From NCBI RefSeq assembly GCF_900110605.1, contig NZ_FOFI01000001.1, forward strand, positions 806,001-870,000: a DNA stretch of 64,000 nt, written 5' to 3'. This document shows, one piece after another, positions 33,630-42,196 of the stretch (positions are counted from its first letter, which is position 1; each line of letters begins with the position of its first letter). Source of the stretch: Epilithonimonas lactis. GTDB taxonomy: Bacteria > Bacteroidota > Bacteroidia > Flavobacteriales > Weeksellaceae. Position numbers and translations under genes: made by a program. Under the pieces are notes generated by a model that had not been told where the DNA came from, did no database searches, and was given only the letters and a program-made list of their open reading frames with translations.

Positions 33630-34331
33630 ATGTCAAAAGTAATATACATCACAGGCGGAACCAAAGGAATCGGTTTCGGAATCGCAGAAGTTTTATTGAA
33701 AAACGGTCACAAAGTTGCCATCAGCGGAAGAAAGCAGGAAGATGTTGATAAAGCTGTTTCTGAACTTAAAGTCATTTCAGAAAGTATCTTCGGCGTAAGT
33801 TCAGACGTGAGGAATTTTGCAGATGAAGAGAATGCGGTTTCCAAGATCACCGAGAGATTCGGAAGTCTGGATGTCGTGGTTGCCAATGCAGGTTTGGGTG
33901 TTTTCAAACCGGTCGATGAACTGAGTGTCGAAGATTGGAACGCGATGCAGGAAACAAATTTGACAGGCTGTTTCTATTCATTAAAAGCTTCCGTAGAAGA
34001 ATTGAAAAAATCAGAAGGCTACTACATCACCATCGCCAGTCTTGCCGGAACCAACTTCTTCGAAAATGGCGCTGGCTACAACGCTTCGAAGTTTGGAGTG
34101 GTTGGTTTCACTCAAGCGGCCATGATCGACCTTAGAAAATATAATATTAAAGTTTCGACCATCATGCCTGGTTCTGTTGCAACTTATTTCAACGGAAATG
34201 TGCCTTCCGAAAAAGACGAATGGAAGATTCAGCCGGAAGATATGGGAAATCTTATCCTCGATATGTTGAACATGAATCCAAGAGTGTTGCCTAGTAAAAT
34301 AGAGTTCCGAGCAAGTCAGGTCAAAAAATAA
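33630..34331 (+). CDS. Short-chain dehydrogenase/reductase
   Basis: 233 residues. The cofactor loop is TGGTKGIGFGIA near residues 8-19. NAGLG near 87-91, the catalytic Ser in TIASLAG and Tyr/Lys in YNASKFG are all present, so it is a complete classical SDR. SGRKQEDVDK after strand 2 has Arg, consistent with NADP preference. Substrate is unknown; 3-oxoacyl-ACP reductase is a possible but unproven name. Confidence 0.93.
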   Translation: MSKVIYITGGTKGIGFGIAEVLLKNGHKVAISGRKQEDVDKAVSELKVISESIFGVSSDVRNFADEENAVSKITERFGSLDVVVANAGLGVFKPVDELSVEDWNAMQETNLTGCFYSLKASVEELKKSEGYYITIASLAGTNFFENGAGYNASKFGVVGFTQAAMIDLRKYNIKVSTIMPGSVATYFNGNVPSEKDEWKIQPEDMGNLILDMLNMNPRVLPSKIEFRASQVKK

Positions 34332-34637
34332 TTGGATTCAAAAAGGGTTTTTTGCACATTAAGTTATCAAAAATGTGACTGGTTTTTTAACCAAATAGTC
34401 AATGTTCATCGGTCTTATTATTTATAAATGTTCTAAATACTCGATTAATAAAGGCTTAGAGAATCTTATTTAATAAATAACAATAAATTATGCATGCATA
34501 GCATTTTTTATATAAATTAGCGAAGTTCATATAACAAAGTATATCACATTAAAATGAAATCGCCGCAATTCAAAAACGAATATTTGTTTATAATTAAGCG
34601 ATAACATATGGCAAATAAAAAACAATAAAAATTACAT
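34332..34637. other. AT-rich gene-free spacer before etfB
   Basis: 306 bases with no coding frame of note. A weak hairpin TGGTT-TTTT-AACCA lies near 34379-34392 without a following T run. A palindrome ATGCATGCAT lies at 34490-34499. Neither is convincing as a terminator or promoter, though etfB must be transcribed from somewhere here. Confidence 0.5.
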
Positions 34638-35384
34638 ATGAAAATATTAGTTTGTATCAGTAGTGTACCAGACACTACAAGTAAAATTAACTTTACCGCA
34701 GACAAATCTGCATTCGACAAAAACGGAATCCAGTGGGTGATCAATCCTTTGGACGAGTTTGCTTTGACAAAAGCTATAAAATTACAAGAATCCCAAGGCG
34801 CAACCGTAACCGTTGTGAATGTTGGTGACGCAGGAACAGAAGCGGTGATCAGAAAAGCTTTGGCAATCGGAGCAAACGACGCGATCAGAGTGAACACTGA
34901 AGCCAAAGATAGTTTCTCTGTAGCGAAAGAAATCGCGAGAGTTGCCCAAGATGGCGGCTACGAATTGGTTTTGATGGGAAAAGAATCCATCGATTACAAT
35001 GGTGGCGCAGTTCCAGGAATGGTAGCGCAATTGCTTAATTTCCCATTCGTAAATGCGGCTGTTGGACTTGATGTTAATGGTTCAGAAGCAACTGCGGTAA
35101 GAGAGATTGAAGGTGGAAAAGAAACGATCTCTGTAAAATTACCAGCAGTGGTAGCAGGACAAAAAGGTTTGGTAGACGAGAAAGATCTGATCATCCCAAA
35201 TATGAGAGGTATTATGTCTGCAAGAACCAAAGCACTTCAAGTCGTAGAACCTTCTAACACGGAGGTAAAAGTAGAAGCGGTTTCTTTCGACAGCGTTGCA
35301 CCAAGAGCAGCTGTGAAATTGGTTTCTGCAGGTAACCTGGACGAATTGGTAAGATTACTTCACGAAGAAGCAAAAGTTATTTAA
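34638..35384 (+). CDS. etfB: Electron transfer flavoprotein subunit beta
   Basis: 248 residues. It binds AMP and forms a heterodimer with EtfA that carries electrons from acyl-CoA and other dehydrogenases to the quinone pool. VCISSVPDTTSKINFT at the N-terminus, WVINPLDEFALTKA, and the later LVLMGKESIDYNGGAVPGM with KLPAVVAGQKGLVDEKDLIIPN are characteristic. etfA follows after 77 bases in the same operon. The C-terminal third is somewhat shorter than in mammalian EtfB. Confidence 0.95.
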   Translation: MKILVCISSVPDTTSKINFTADKSAFDKNGIQWVINPLDEFALTKAIKLQESQGATVTVVNVGDAGTEAVIRKALAIGANDAIRVNTEAKDSFSVAKEIARVAQDGGYELVLMGKESIDYNGGAVPGMVAQLLNFPFVNAAVGLDVNGSEATAVREIEGGKETISVKLPAVVAGQKGLVDEKDLIIPNMRGIMSARTKALQVVEPSNTEVKVEAVSFDSVAPRAAVKLVSAGNLDELVRLLHEEAKVI

Positions 35385-35387
35385 TCA

Positions 35388-35415
35388 TTCAAAATTTCAA
35401 GTTCAAGATTCACAG
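35388..35415. repeat. Degenerate heptanucleotide tract (TTCAARA word), four units
   Basis: The units TTCAAAA, TTTCAAG, TTCAAGA and TTCACAG begin three bases after the etfB stop codon. The following TCAGACTTGAATTTTGGATT is partly complementary to it. The same words occur at 45233-45267. Confidence 0.6.
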
Positions 35416-35461
35416 TTTCTCAGACTTGAATTTTGGATTTTAAACCTTAAATTTAGAAATT

Positions 35462-36412
35462 ATGGCAGTATTCGTATACGCAGAAAATATAAACGGAATT
35501 TATAAAAAAGCAGCATTTGAAGCCGTTTCTTATGCAAAGGCAATCGCCGCAAAAACTGGAGATTCAGTGACTGCGATTTCCATCAATCCTACAGATTCTT
35601 CAGACCTTCTTTACAAATATGGCGCGGATAAGGTCATTAATGTAAAAGATGAAGGCCTTAAGAATTTCAGTTCAAAAGCTTATGCACAAGCAGTGAATGA
35701 GGTTTTCGACGGTAACGTGATTGTTTTTCCTCACACAACAGATGCCTCTTCAGTAGCGCCGATGTTGGCCATTCAGAAGAATTATTCTTTGATCACCAAT
35801 GCCATCGACGTTCCAGAAAGTACTTCGCCTTTCCAAGTGAAAAGAAGAGCATTCTCCGGAAAAGGTTTCATGCACGCAAAGGCTGATGCAGCGGGCGTTA
35901 TCGTGACGGTTTCTCAAAATGCTTATGGCGTGAAAGAAAATGCAGCGTCTGGTTCGGAAGAAGTGAAGGAATTGAGCATCACCAACGAAGATACAAAAGT
36001 GATCAACCACGAGCAGTCTTCCGGAAAGCTTGACCTGAAAGAAGCTGAAGTTGTAGTTTCCGCTGGTAGAGGTATGAAAGGACCTGAAAACTGGGGAATG
36101 ATCGAAGATCTGGCAAACGTTCTAGGTGCAGCAACAGCTTGTTCCAAGCCAGTTTCAGATATTGGATGGAGACCTCACACAGAGCACGTTGGGCAGACTG
36201 GAAAAGCTATTTCTCCAAATCTATATGTAGCGGTTGGGATTTCAGGTGCAATTCAGCATTTGGCGGGTGTCAACAGTTCCAAGACCATCGTGGTCATCAA
36301 CAATGATGCGGAAGCACCTTTCTTCAAATCTGCAGATTACGGCGTGGTAGGCGATGCTTTCCAGATCATTCCTGCATTGACAGAGAAGATCAAAGCTTTG
36401 AAAGGCGCATAA
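35462..36412 (+). CDS. etfA: Electron transfer flavoprotein subunit alpha
   Basis: 316 residues. The N-terminal domain pairs with EtfB; the C-terminal FAD domain has VVVSAGRGMKGPENWGMIE, ATACSKPVSDIGW, and the closing HVGQTGKAISPNLYVAVG and GISGAIQHLAG. These are the family's FAD-binding signatures. A terminator follows, so the operon is etfB-etfA. Confidence 0.96.
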   Translation: MAVFVYAENINGIYKKAAFEAVSYAKAIAAKTGDSVTAISINPTDSSDLLYKYGADKVINVKDEGLKNFSSKAYAQAVNEVFDGNVIVFPHTTDASSVAPMLAIQKNYSLITNAIDVPESTSPFQVKRRAFSGKGFMHAKADAAGVIVTVSQNAYGVKENAASGSEEVKELSITNEDTKVINHEQSSGKLDLKEAEVVVSAGRGMKGPENWGMIEDLANVLGAATACSKPVSDIGWRPHTEHVGQTGKAISPNLYVAVGISGAIQHLAGVNSSKTIVVINNDAEAPFFKSADYGVVGDAFQIIPALTEKIKALKGA

Positions 36413-36431
36413 AATTCCTTACAATAAAATC

Positions 36432-36461
36432 AAAACCTGGGTCATTGGCTCAGGTTTTTTT
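36432..36461 (+). terminator. Hairpin terminator after etfA
   Basis: AAAACCTGGG (36432-36441) pairs with CTCAGGTTTT (36449-36458, one G-U pair), followed by T. Confidence 0.82.
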
Positions 36462-36498
36462 ATACGTTTTACTTTTACAATATACATTTTACAATTAT

Positions 36499-36606
36499 TT
36501 GGGCAGCTTTATCCGTCCTCCGTTCTCAATCTTTTTTGCAGATGATTTCCAGTTCAATAGAAATCGAATTCTTCGCAAAAAAGGATTTTCACTCAGGCAG
36601 GGCTGC
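36499..36606 (+). repeat. Dispersed repeat family A, copy A3 (long-loop type)
   Basis: TTGGGCAGC opens and GGGCTGC closes the element. CAATCTTTTTTGC and GCAAAAAAGGATTTTC form the inner arms. The loop, about 40 bases with GATGATTTCC and AGAAATCGAATTCTTC, is longer than in A1 and A2. Part of this element reads as an open frame, but that frame is not a gene. With the terminator and a -7 box it accounts for most of the 354-base gap. Confidence 0.8.
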
Positions 36607-36754
36607 AAACATTTCCTGTTTAAAATCAATGTATTACATTTTATTATTGTTTAACATTTTTAAATAAATACTTTTTACATTTTACTTTCTGCATAAATAC
36701 GATTCAAACCACGTAAAAATCAACAATTTCTAAAAGAAAATTCCTAAAAAATTT

Positions 36755-36762
36755 TATATTTG
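36755..36762 (+). promoter_or_regulatory. -7 promoter element (TATATTTG) of the bifunctional nuclease gene
   Basis: An exact TAnnTTTG match that ends only four bases before the start codon at 36767. Transcription would start at or next to the ATG, which predicts a leaderless or nearly leaderless mRNA. Confidence 0.45.
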
Positions 36763-36766
36763 CTAA

Positions 36767-37372
36767 ATGGATTATAAAAAATTAATCATACGGGGAATAT
36801 CCTACAGCCAAACCCAGTCGGGAGCGTACGCGCTGTTGTTGGAACATGAAGAAACATCGGTCAAACTGCCTGTTGTTATCGGGAATTTTGAAGCACAATC
36901 CATTTCTTTGGGATTAGAAAAAGACATCAATCCACCTCGTCCTTTGACGCACGACCTGTTCACCCAGTTTGTTAAAAATACAAACTTCAAGATAGAATCT
37001 GTCATCATCTACCAAATTAAAGATGGTGTTTTCTTCTCAAATATCAATTTCAAAAATCCATTGTCAGACGAAGAATTGATCTTGGACGCCAGAACTTCCG
37101 ACGCTGTAGCAATGGCTGTGCGGTTCGACGCGCCGATCTTCACGACTTCTGATGTCCTGAATGAAGCAGGAATCCTTCTAGAACTGGACGAAACGCCAAA
37201 AGTAGGAGACGAGGAAACAGAATCCGATGACGTCTCAGATTTCAACGATCTGTCTGGCATCTCTGCAGAAGAGCTGAACCAGTTGCTGGCAGATGCCGTG
37301 AAGGAGGAAGATTTTGACACTGCACTCAGACTTCAGGAAGAGATCAAAAGAAGAAACAAAAAAATTGATTAA
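36767..37372 (+). CDS. Bifunctional nuclease (DUF151) domain protein with UVR motif
   Basis: 201 residues. The N-terminal DUF151/BFN domain (about 1-135) has LPVVIGNFEAQSISLGLE, RPLTHDLF and LDARTSDAVAMAVRFDAPIF, all typical. An acidic linker follows (EETESDDVSDFND), then a UvrB/UvrC-type helical motif LNQLLADAVKEEDFDTALRL near the end. The combination is standard for Bacteroidota. BFN proteins are reported to have RNase/DNase activity; the cellular role is not settled. A transporter gene follows after 25 bases. Confidence 0.92.
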   Translation: MDYKKLIIRGISYSQTQSGAYALLLEHEETSVKLPVVIGNFEAQSISLGLEKDINPPRPLTHDLFTQFVKNTNFKIESVIIYQIKDGVFFSNINFKNPLSDEELILDARTSDAVAMAVRFDAPIFTTSDVLNEAGILLELDETPKVGDEETESDDVSDFNDLSGISAEELNQLLADAVKEEDFDTALRLQEEIKRRNKKID

Positions 37373-37397
37373 CCAATAATAATATCATTTTACGATA

Positions 37398-38777
37398 ATG
37401 AGTCTAAAATTACGATTGACTATACTTAGCTTTCTGCAATTCTTTGTCTGGGGAGCTTGGCTGATAACGATGGCAAACTTCTGGTTTGGAACCAAACATT
37501 GGGATGGAACGCAGTTTGGCGCTGTTTTCGGAACCATGGGAATCGCCTCGATCTTTATGCCAACCATTACGGGCATCATCGCAGACCGTTGGGTCAATGC
37601 AGAGAGGATCTATTCTGTTTTGCAGATCTTTTATGGTATTGTGCTTTTCATTCTGCCGCATTCGGAGACGCCGGATTCATTTTTTTACATCATGCTTTTG
37701 GCCATGTGTTTCTACATGCCGACCATCGCTTTGACCAATTCAATTTCATATACAATTCTGAAAAACAGCCATTTGGATGTTGTTAAGGATTTTCCACCCA
37801 TCAGAGTGTGGGGAACGATTGGCTTCATCGTAGCCATGTGGATCACAAACCTTACAGGAAACAAAGCGACAGAAGGACAGTTTTACATCGGTGGTGCAGC
37901 TGCGATTCTTTTAGGGATCTATGCACTCACGCTTCCAAAATGTCCACCTCAAAAATTGATCGATAAAGATGCGCCACTTTCTGAGCAATTGGGACTGAAT
38001 GCTTTCAAGCTATTTGGCAACTTCAAAATGGCCTTGTTCTTCTTATTCTCGATGCTTTTGGGTGCCGCATTACAATTGACAAATGCTTACGGAGACGTTT
38101 TCCTAAGTGAATTTGCTAATTTTCCAAAATACGCGAACTCCATCGTGGTTGAAAAATCAACGATCATTATGTCGATCTCTCAGATTTCTGAGACCTTATT
38201 CATTTTGGCAATTCCATTTTTCTTGAGAAAGTTCGGAATCAAAAAAGTGATGCTCATCAGTATGTTTGCTTGGGTTTTGCGTTTCGGATTGTTCGCTTTC
38301 GGAGATCCTGTGAATGGACTTTGGATGATCATCATGTCTTGTGTGGTCTATGGAATGGCTTTCGATTTTTTCAATATCTCGGGTTCCCTTTTTGTAGAAA
38401 CGACAACGGACAAAAAGATAAGATCGTCGGCTCAGGGATTATTTATGATGATGACCAATGGTTTTGGTGCGGTCATCGGAAGTTATATTGCTGGTTGGGC
38501 GATTGATAAATTTTTTACCATCAAATTCACGACAGCTTCTGAATTGTCTAATTATCTGCAAACGACCCCGGAGAATTCCACATTTTTGGGAATTTTGAAG
38601 AATTCTTTTAATTCGGCGGTCAATCCAGATGGGACTTTGTCCAATATTGTGTTTGTAAAAGACTGGAATCAGATCTGGCTTTACTTTGCGGCTTATTCCT
38701 TAGTGATCGCGATTTTGTTCGGTCTATTTTTCCGTCACAAACATTCTATCGCAGACGTAGAAAAAGTGACTCATTAA
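37398..38777 (+). CDS. Nucleoside:H+ symporter-family MFS permease (NupG-like)
   Basis: 459 residues and about 12 membrane segments. FLQFFVWGAWLITMANFWF and GTMGIASIFMPTITGIIADRW near the N-terminus, with FPPIRVWGTIGFI in the middle, are typical of the NupG/XapB nucleoside symporters. It should import nucleosides across the inner membrane with protons. It lies 25 bases after the BFN gene and is probably in the same operon. Confidence 0.9.
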   Translation: MSLKLRLTILSFLQFFVWGAWLITMANFWFGTKHWDGTQFGAVFGTMGIASIFMPTITGIIADRWVNAERIYSVLQIFYGIVLFILPHSETPDSFFYIMLLAMCFYMPTIALTNSISYTILKNSHLDVVKDFPPIRVWGTIGFIVAMWITNLTGNKATEGQFYIGGAAAILLGIYALTLPKCPPQKLIDKDAPLSEQLGLNAFKLFGNFKMALFFLFSMLLGAALQLTNAYGDVFLSEFANFPKYANSIVVEKSTIIMSISQISETLFILAIPFFLRKFGIKKVMLISMFAWVLRFGLFAFGDPVNGLWMIIMSCVVYGMAFDFFNISGSLFVETTTDKKIRSSAQGLFMMMTNGFGAVIGSYIAGWAIDKFFTIKFTTASELSNYLQTTPENSTFLGILKNSFNSAVNPDGTLSNIVFVKDWNQIWLYFAAYSLVIAILFGLFFRHKHSIADVEKVTH

Positions 38778-38832
38778 AATTATAAATGCTTTTGGCATAT
38801 TTTTATATACACATTCAGAAAAATAAAGTTTT

Positions 38833-39399
38833 ATGAAAAAAATAATCACGAGTGTCGTTTTAGTTTCTTCTTTTCTGATGATAGGAAATATTACAACAAG
38901 CTGTAGTAAAGTTGAAGATATCATTGACGATATTTCTGTGCCTGTTCCTTTTACGATTCCGCTAAATTTTGATACGGAATTTCCTTTCGCAACTGTTAAC
39001 ACCACAGATTTTGTGACTTATCCGGAAGTTCCCGTTAATATAGATGTAGATGCAAAGATTAAGGAGCAATATTCATCATTGTCTATTAACAATTTGAAGG
39101 CAGCGAGATTGGAGAAGTTTACAATTGTAGCTAAAGACGGAAACGCAGTTCCATTGGACGCGATCCAAGATGCAGAAGTATATTTTAAAACACCAGAGTT
39201 AGGAAATGTTTTGGTTGCGACAGTCACAGGTAACACCAATCCAACGACTATAACTTTTACTCCCACAAATGAAGATCTAATCAATCATTTGAAGTCGAAG
39301 CAAAATTCTTTTATTCTTAGGATCAAAGGTTCAAAAATCACTGCTGGACAGATGAAAATTACGGTTAATACAGGCTTCAAAATTGAAGTTGGATTGTAA
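38833..39399 (+). CDS. Lipoprotein of unknown function
   Basis: 188 residues. The signal ends at NITTSC with the lipidated Cys near residue 24. The mature part has two beta-rich portions: FTIPLNFDTEFPFATVN, and a later EKFTIVAKDGNAVPLDAIQD with ITFTPTNEDLINHL. The pattern suggests an Ig-like or beta-sandwich fold. No family recognised. It follows the permease after 55 bases and ends at a bidirectional terminator. Confidence 0.75.
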   Translation: MKKIITSVVLVSSFLMIGNITTSCSKVEDIIDDISVPVPFTIPLNFDTEFPFATVNTTDFVTYPEVPVNIDVDAKIKEQYSSLSINNLKAARLEKFTIVAKDGNAVPLDAIQDAEVYFKTPELGNVLVATVTGNTNPTTITFTPTNEDLINHLKSKQNSFILRIKGSKITAGQMKITVNTGFKIEVGL

Positions 39400-39424
39400 A
39401 AAAATCAAACAAATATTATAAATT

Positions 39425-39454
39425 AAAAGATGACTCAGCGGTCATCTTTTTTTA
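39425..39454. terminator. Bidirectional hairpin terminator
   Basis: AAAAGATGAC pairs perfectly with GTCATCTTTT around a six-base loop. The loop contains the stop codon of the converging membrane-protein gene (39435-39437), so that gene ends inside the hairpin. Confidence 0.85.
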
Positions 39455-39758
39455 TTTGGTCATCATAAGGATTGTCTTCTGCGAAAAGGATATTAAGGAT
39501 AAGGCCAATGATAACAATGGTATTGATGATAAGCCACAAAAAATTGGGAAATGGAAATTGGATGAATGGATTGTAAAGTACAGCCAATATGGCAAAGATC
39601 TTTACGTCCCATTGGTCTTGTCTTTGGAATGCATCGTAGGCGAGCCATCCGAATCCTGCAAACAAAATATAGCCGGAAAACCTATAGAACAAAAAAGACA
39701 TTTTGAAAAAACAAAGAATCAAAATACCTGTCAAAATTAATTTTAGAAGCTGATTCAT
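39435..39758 (-). CDS. Small membrane protein, DUF6804-like
   Basis: 107 residues, three to four membrane segments: one at about 6-26, one covering FSGYILFAGFGWLAYDAF, one covering VKIFAILAVLYNPFIQ, and the last around IINTIVIIGLILNILF. The YNPFIQFPF turn followed by a long last helix resembles DUF6804 proteins; the link is from memory. It ends with a charged tail, DDQIKKDDR. Function unknown. Confidence 0.72.
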   Translation of the reverse strand: MNQLLKLILTGILILCFFKMSFLFYRFSGYILFAGFGWLAYDAFQRQDQWDVKIFAILAVLYNPFIQFPFPNFLWLIINTIVIIGLILNILFAEDNPYDDQIKKDDR

Positions 39759-39881
39759 ATTTGTCAGTTTCCTGTAAAATTAATAAAATAATGTTTATTA
39801 TGATTCGCTTTGTTTAAATCTGTGCTTATTAAGCAATTATTTTAAATTATATTGATCTAATCGCAAATCATGATCAAGCTT

Positions 39882-40859
39882 TTATTCGAAAACCAAATTG
39901 TTTTGAATTGCTAAAGATTTCAGTTCGGTTTCTTCCCATTCTTTATGAACATCGCTTTTCAAAGTGATGCCGCCACCAACAAACAGGAAAGCGTAGTTTT
40001 TGAAAAAGCTTGCACATCTTAGATTCACGAAGTAATAGATAAAATCCGCCGTCTCAACTTTGATATAGCCTGCGTAGAATTCACGGTTGAAATGCTCGAT
40101 ACTTTTGATTCCCTGAGCGCAGAGTTCCTTTGGAAAACCGCAAACTGCAGGCGTTGGATGCAATTCTGAAATAATCTTATCCAAACTTTCTGGACTGATC
40201 TCTGCCGTAAAATCAGTTTTCAGATGTTTGATATTTCCAGAGATCAAATCTTTTGTAGATGATACTTTTAGATTTGACGAGAATTTTCTAATGATCGATT
40301 GAATATAATCCGTAACTGCCTTTTGCTCCTCAATTTCCTTATCTGTCCAGCTTTCATCGAGTGGGAGAGTTCCGGCAACGCTCATGGTTTCAAATGCGTT
40401 GGTCTTTTTATCAAATTTTCCCAGGATCTCAGAAAATCCGCCCATCCATATCTCATTGTTCTTTTCAAATAGATAACAAAAAGCGGAAGGATAGCTGTCA
40501 CAGAATTTAAGGAAGCTTTTCGTTAATGATAATTTTTTCTCCGAATCTACATCCAGATACATCAAAAGTTTCCTTCTGGAGAGGACCAGTTTTTTCAGTT
40601 CATTTTTCTCGATGAAATCTTTAGCATGAGAAATTTTGACCGCGTAGGATTCCTGTGTTTCTTTCCCAATTTCGATTAGTGAACTTTTGTTTTTCGGAGA
40701 AACAATTTGATTTTCAATGTCTTCTTTTGTAATGTCTACAATAGAACCTTTAAAATCCAAAACGGTTTTAGAATCAAAACTGACGAACGAAACCTGTTTT
40801 TCCTGTGAGTTTTCCAAAGTGTGAAAAACCTCTGAGTCTGGCAATCTGAAAATTAGCAT
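39882..40859 (-). CDS. menF: Isochorismate synthase
   Basis: 325 residues, a chorismate-binding enzyme of MenF/EntC type. It converts chorismate to isochorismate, the first step of menaquinone synthesis. Marks are LSRRKLL near residue 90, ISELHPTPAVCGFPKE, REFYAGYI, VNLRCASFF, and the C-terminal FVGGGITLKSD with EWEETELKS. The sequence is shorter at the N-terminus than E. coli MenF, as in other flavobacteria. The thioesterase gene 16 bases upstream points to menaquinone rather than siderophore use. Confidence 0.88.
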   Translation of the reverse strand: MLIFRLPDSEVFHTLENSQEKQVSFVSFDSKTVLDFKGSIVDITKEDIENQIVSPKNKSSLIEIGKETQESYAVKISHAKDFIEKNELKKLVLSRRKLLMYLDVDSEKKLSLTKSFLKFCDSYPSAFCYLFEKNNEIWMGGFSEILGKFDKKTNAFETMSVAGTLPLDESWTDKEIEEQKAVTDYIQSIIRKFSSNLKVSSTKDLISGNIKHLKTDFTAEISPESLDKIISELHPTPAVCGFPKELCAQGIKSIEHFNREFYAGYIKVETADFIYYFVNLRCASFFKNYAFLFVGGGITLKSDVHKEWEETELKSLAIQNNLVFE

Positions 40860-40875
40860 ATAAAATAAGACGATT

Positions 40876-41307
40876 TTAAACTTTGCCGACTGGAACGATG
40901 TTGTTCGTCATGGTCGTGTGATTGATCAGGTTGCCTTTCTCATCGCGGATCTCGATCTGGGAAACGTGCATCGTGTTTCCTTTTCGGATGAAGGTCGCAG
41001 TTCCGGTCACCATTCCCTCTCGGATTGCCCGCAAATGATTGCTGTTGATGTTCGTACCAACAGGAACAGATTTGGAAAGGTCAAGATTGATTAGTGAAAG
41101 ACAAGATCCCAAAGTTTCCGCCAACACACAACTCGCGCCACCATGCATGATGCCGTAAGGTTGATGAACCTTCGGTGTTACTGGCATTGTTGCAGTGAGA
41201 TGATCATCGGACACATCGGTGTAAACAATGTCTAGCGTTTCGCCCAAAGTGTTCTTGCTGGCTTGGTTTAAGCGGTCCAGTGTTTCTATTTTTTTTGCTT
41301 CGTCCAT
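40876..41307 (-). CDS. Hotdog-fold thioesterase, probably DHNA-CoA thioesterase
   Basis: 143 residues from the ATG at 41307. One hotdog domain: VHQPYGIMHGGASCVLAETLGS holds the catalytic motif with the acid Glu near residue 69, VGTNINSNHLRAIREG follows, and the domain ends with a strand QIEIRDEKGNLI. This resembles the PaaI/YdiI group. The directly adjacent isochorismate synthase gene suggests the menaquinone thioesterase step (MenI), but this is inference from context. Confidence 0.85.
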   Translation of the reverse strand: MDEAKKIETLDRLNQASKNTLGETLDIVYTDVSDDHLTATMPVTPKVHQPYGIMHGGASCVLAETLGSCLSLINLDLSKSVPVGTNINSNHLRAIREGMVTGTATFIRKGNTMHVSQIEIRDEKGNLINHTTMTNNIVPVGKV

Positions 41308-41343
41308 CGAATACAATTAAAGGATTAAAAAATTAATTTTACT

Positions 41344-41371
41344 ATCAACTATCAACTATCAACTATCACTA
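41344..41371. repeat. Heptanucleotide tract (ATCAACT word), four units
   Basis: Three perfect ATCAACT units are followed by ATCACTA. This is the least degenerate tract in the window. Its last unit supplies the stop codon (CTA at 41369-41371, TAG on the minus strand) of the acyltransferase gene. Confidence 0.75.
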
Positions 41372-41941
41372 ATAGATCTGTGGATTCCAATTCTCAGGAT
41401 GTTTTGGCGTGATGTCGTATTTCACATAGAAATCCTGAATTTCCTGCATGATCTCTTCAAAAGTATGCGTTTCTAATTTGTCGTACGGAATGATGTAGCC
41501 TAGATTGACGGTTTTACGTTTGTAATCACCACCAGCTAAAACGATAGGAACCTTTGCTGCCAAAGCCATATTGTAAAAGCCTTTTCTCCATTTTGGGACC
41601 CAACTTCTTGTGCCTTCCGGCGTGATCACCAAACTGAAATCATCCTTCTTGAATTCGTCTGCTACGAATTTCACAAGGTCATTTTTCTGAGAACGGTCGA
41701 TCCCGATTCCGCCTAGACCTTTTACGATGCTGCCGTAGAAAGCTTTGGTATGAGCATCCTTGATGATGATCTTTAGTTTTTTACCCAATGCCCAGTAAGC
41801 AAGGTTTCCGAGAATGTACTCGCTGTTGTCGGTGTGTGGCGCAACCACGAGGATGCATCTGTCGAGATTGTTGACATCGCCTTGAAGTGCGATTTTCCAG
41901 CCTACCAACTTGAGGATGGCTTTTCCTAAGAATTTTTTCAT
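41369..41941 (-). CDS. 1-acylglycerol-3-phosphate acyltransferase-like protein (PlsC family)
   Basis: 190 residues from the ATG at 41941. The motif I position reads APHTDNSEY, that is HxxxxE rather than the usual HxxxxD. Motif II is GIGIDRS, motif III ITPEGTRS and motif IV VPIVLAGG. The protein is short and lacks a clear membrane segment, like the compact glycerol acyltransferases of Bacteroidota. It should transfer acyl groups to a lysophospholipid or related lipid; the substrate is not certain. It ends inside an ATCAACT heptamer tract. Confidence 0.85.
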   Translation of the reverse strand: MKKFLGKAILKLVGWKIALQGDVNNLDRCILVVAPHTDNSEYILGNLAYWALGKKLKIIIKDAHTKAFYGSIVKGLGGIGIDRSQKNDLVKFVADEFKKDDFSLVITPEGTRSWVPKWRKGFYNMALAAKVPIVLAGGDYKRKTVNLGYIIPYDKLETHTFEEIMQEIQDFYVKYDITPKHPENWNPQIY

Positions 41942-42196
41942 AGACAAAAAAATAAAGTACAGCGACAAAGCTATACTTTACAAATTTACAAAATATGTTT
42001 ATTTTCTAAGAAATATCTAGATATTCTTTACGTGTCAAAAAAGGCTTGAGAAAAAATCGACCAACTTGATGGCGATCGTAATTACCAATTGTATCATTTT
42101 GTTGTAGTTTTTTAGTTAGAAATTGATTTTCTGAAACAAATTTAAGAAATTAAATAATGGGATTAATAAAAATTTGGTTAATATTTTATTAAATTT

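Noticed and set aside
34332-34637. Small RNA or riboswitch before etfB
   Set aside because: Only a 5-bp hairpin without a T run and a short ATGCATGCAT palindrome were found; nothing resembles a known RNA class.
36445-36654. Plus-strand frame of 69 codons after etfA
   Set aside because: Most of it is repeat A3 read as protein. The same frame appears wherever family A is found, so it is a by-product of the element.
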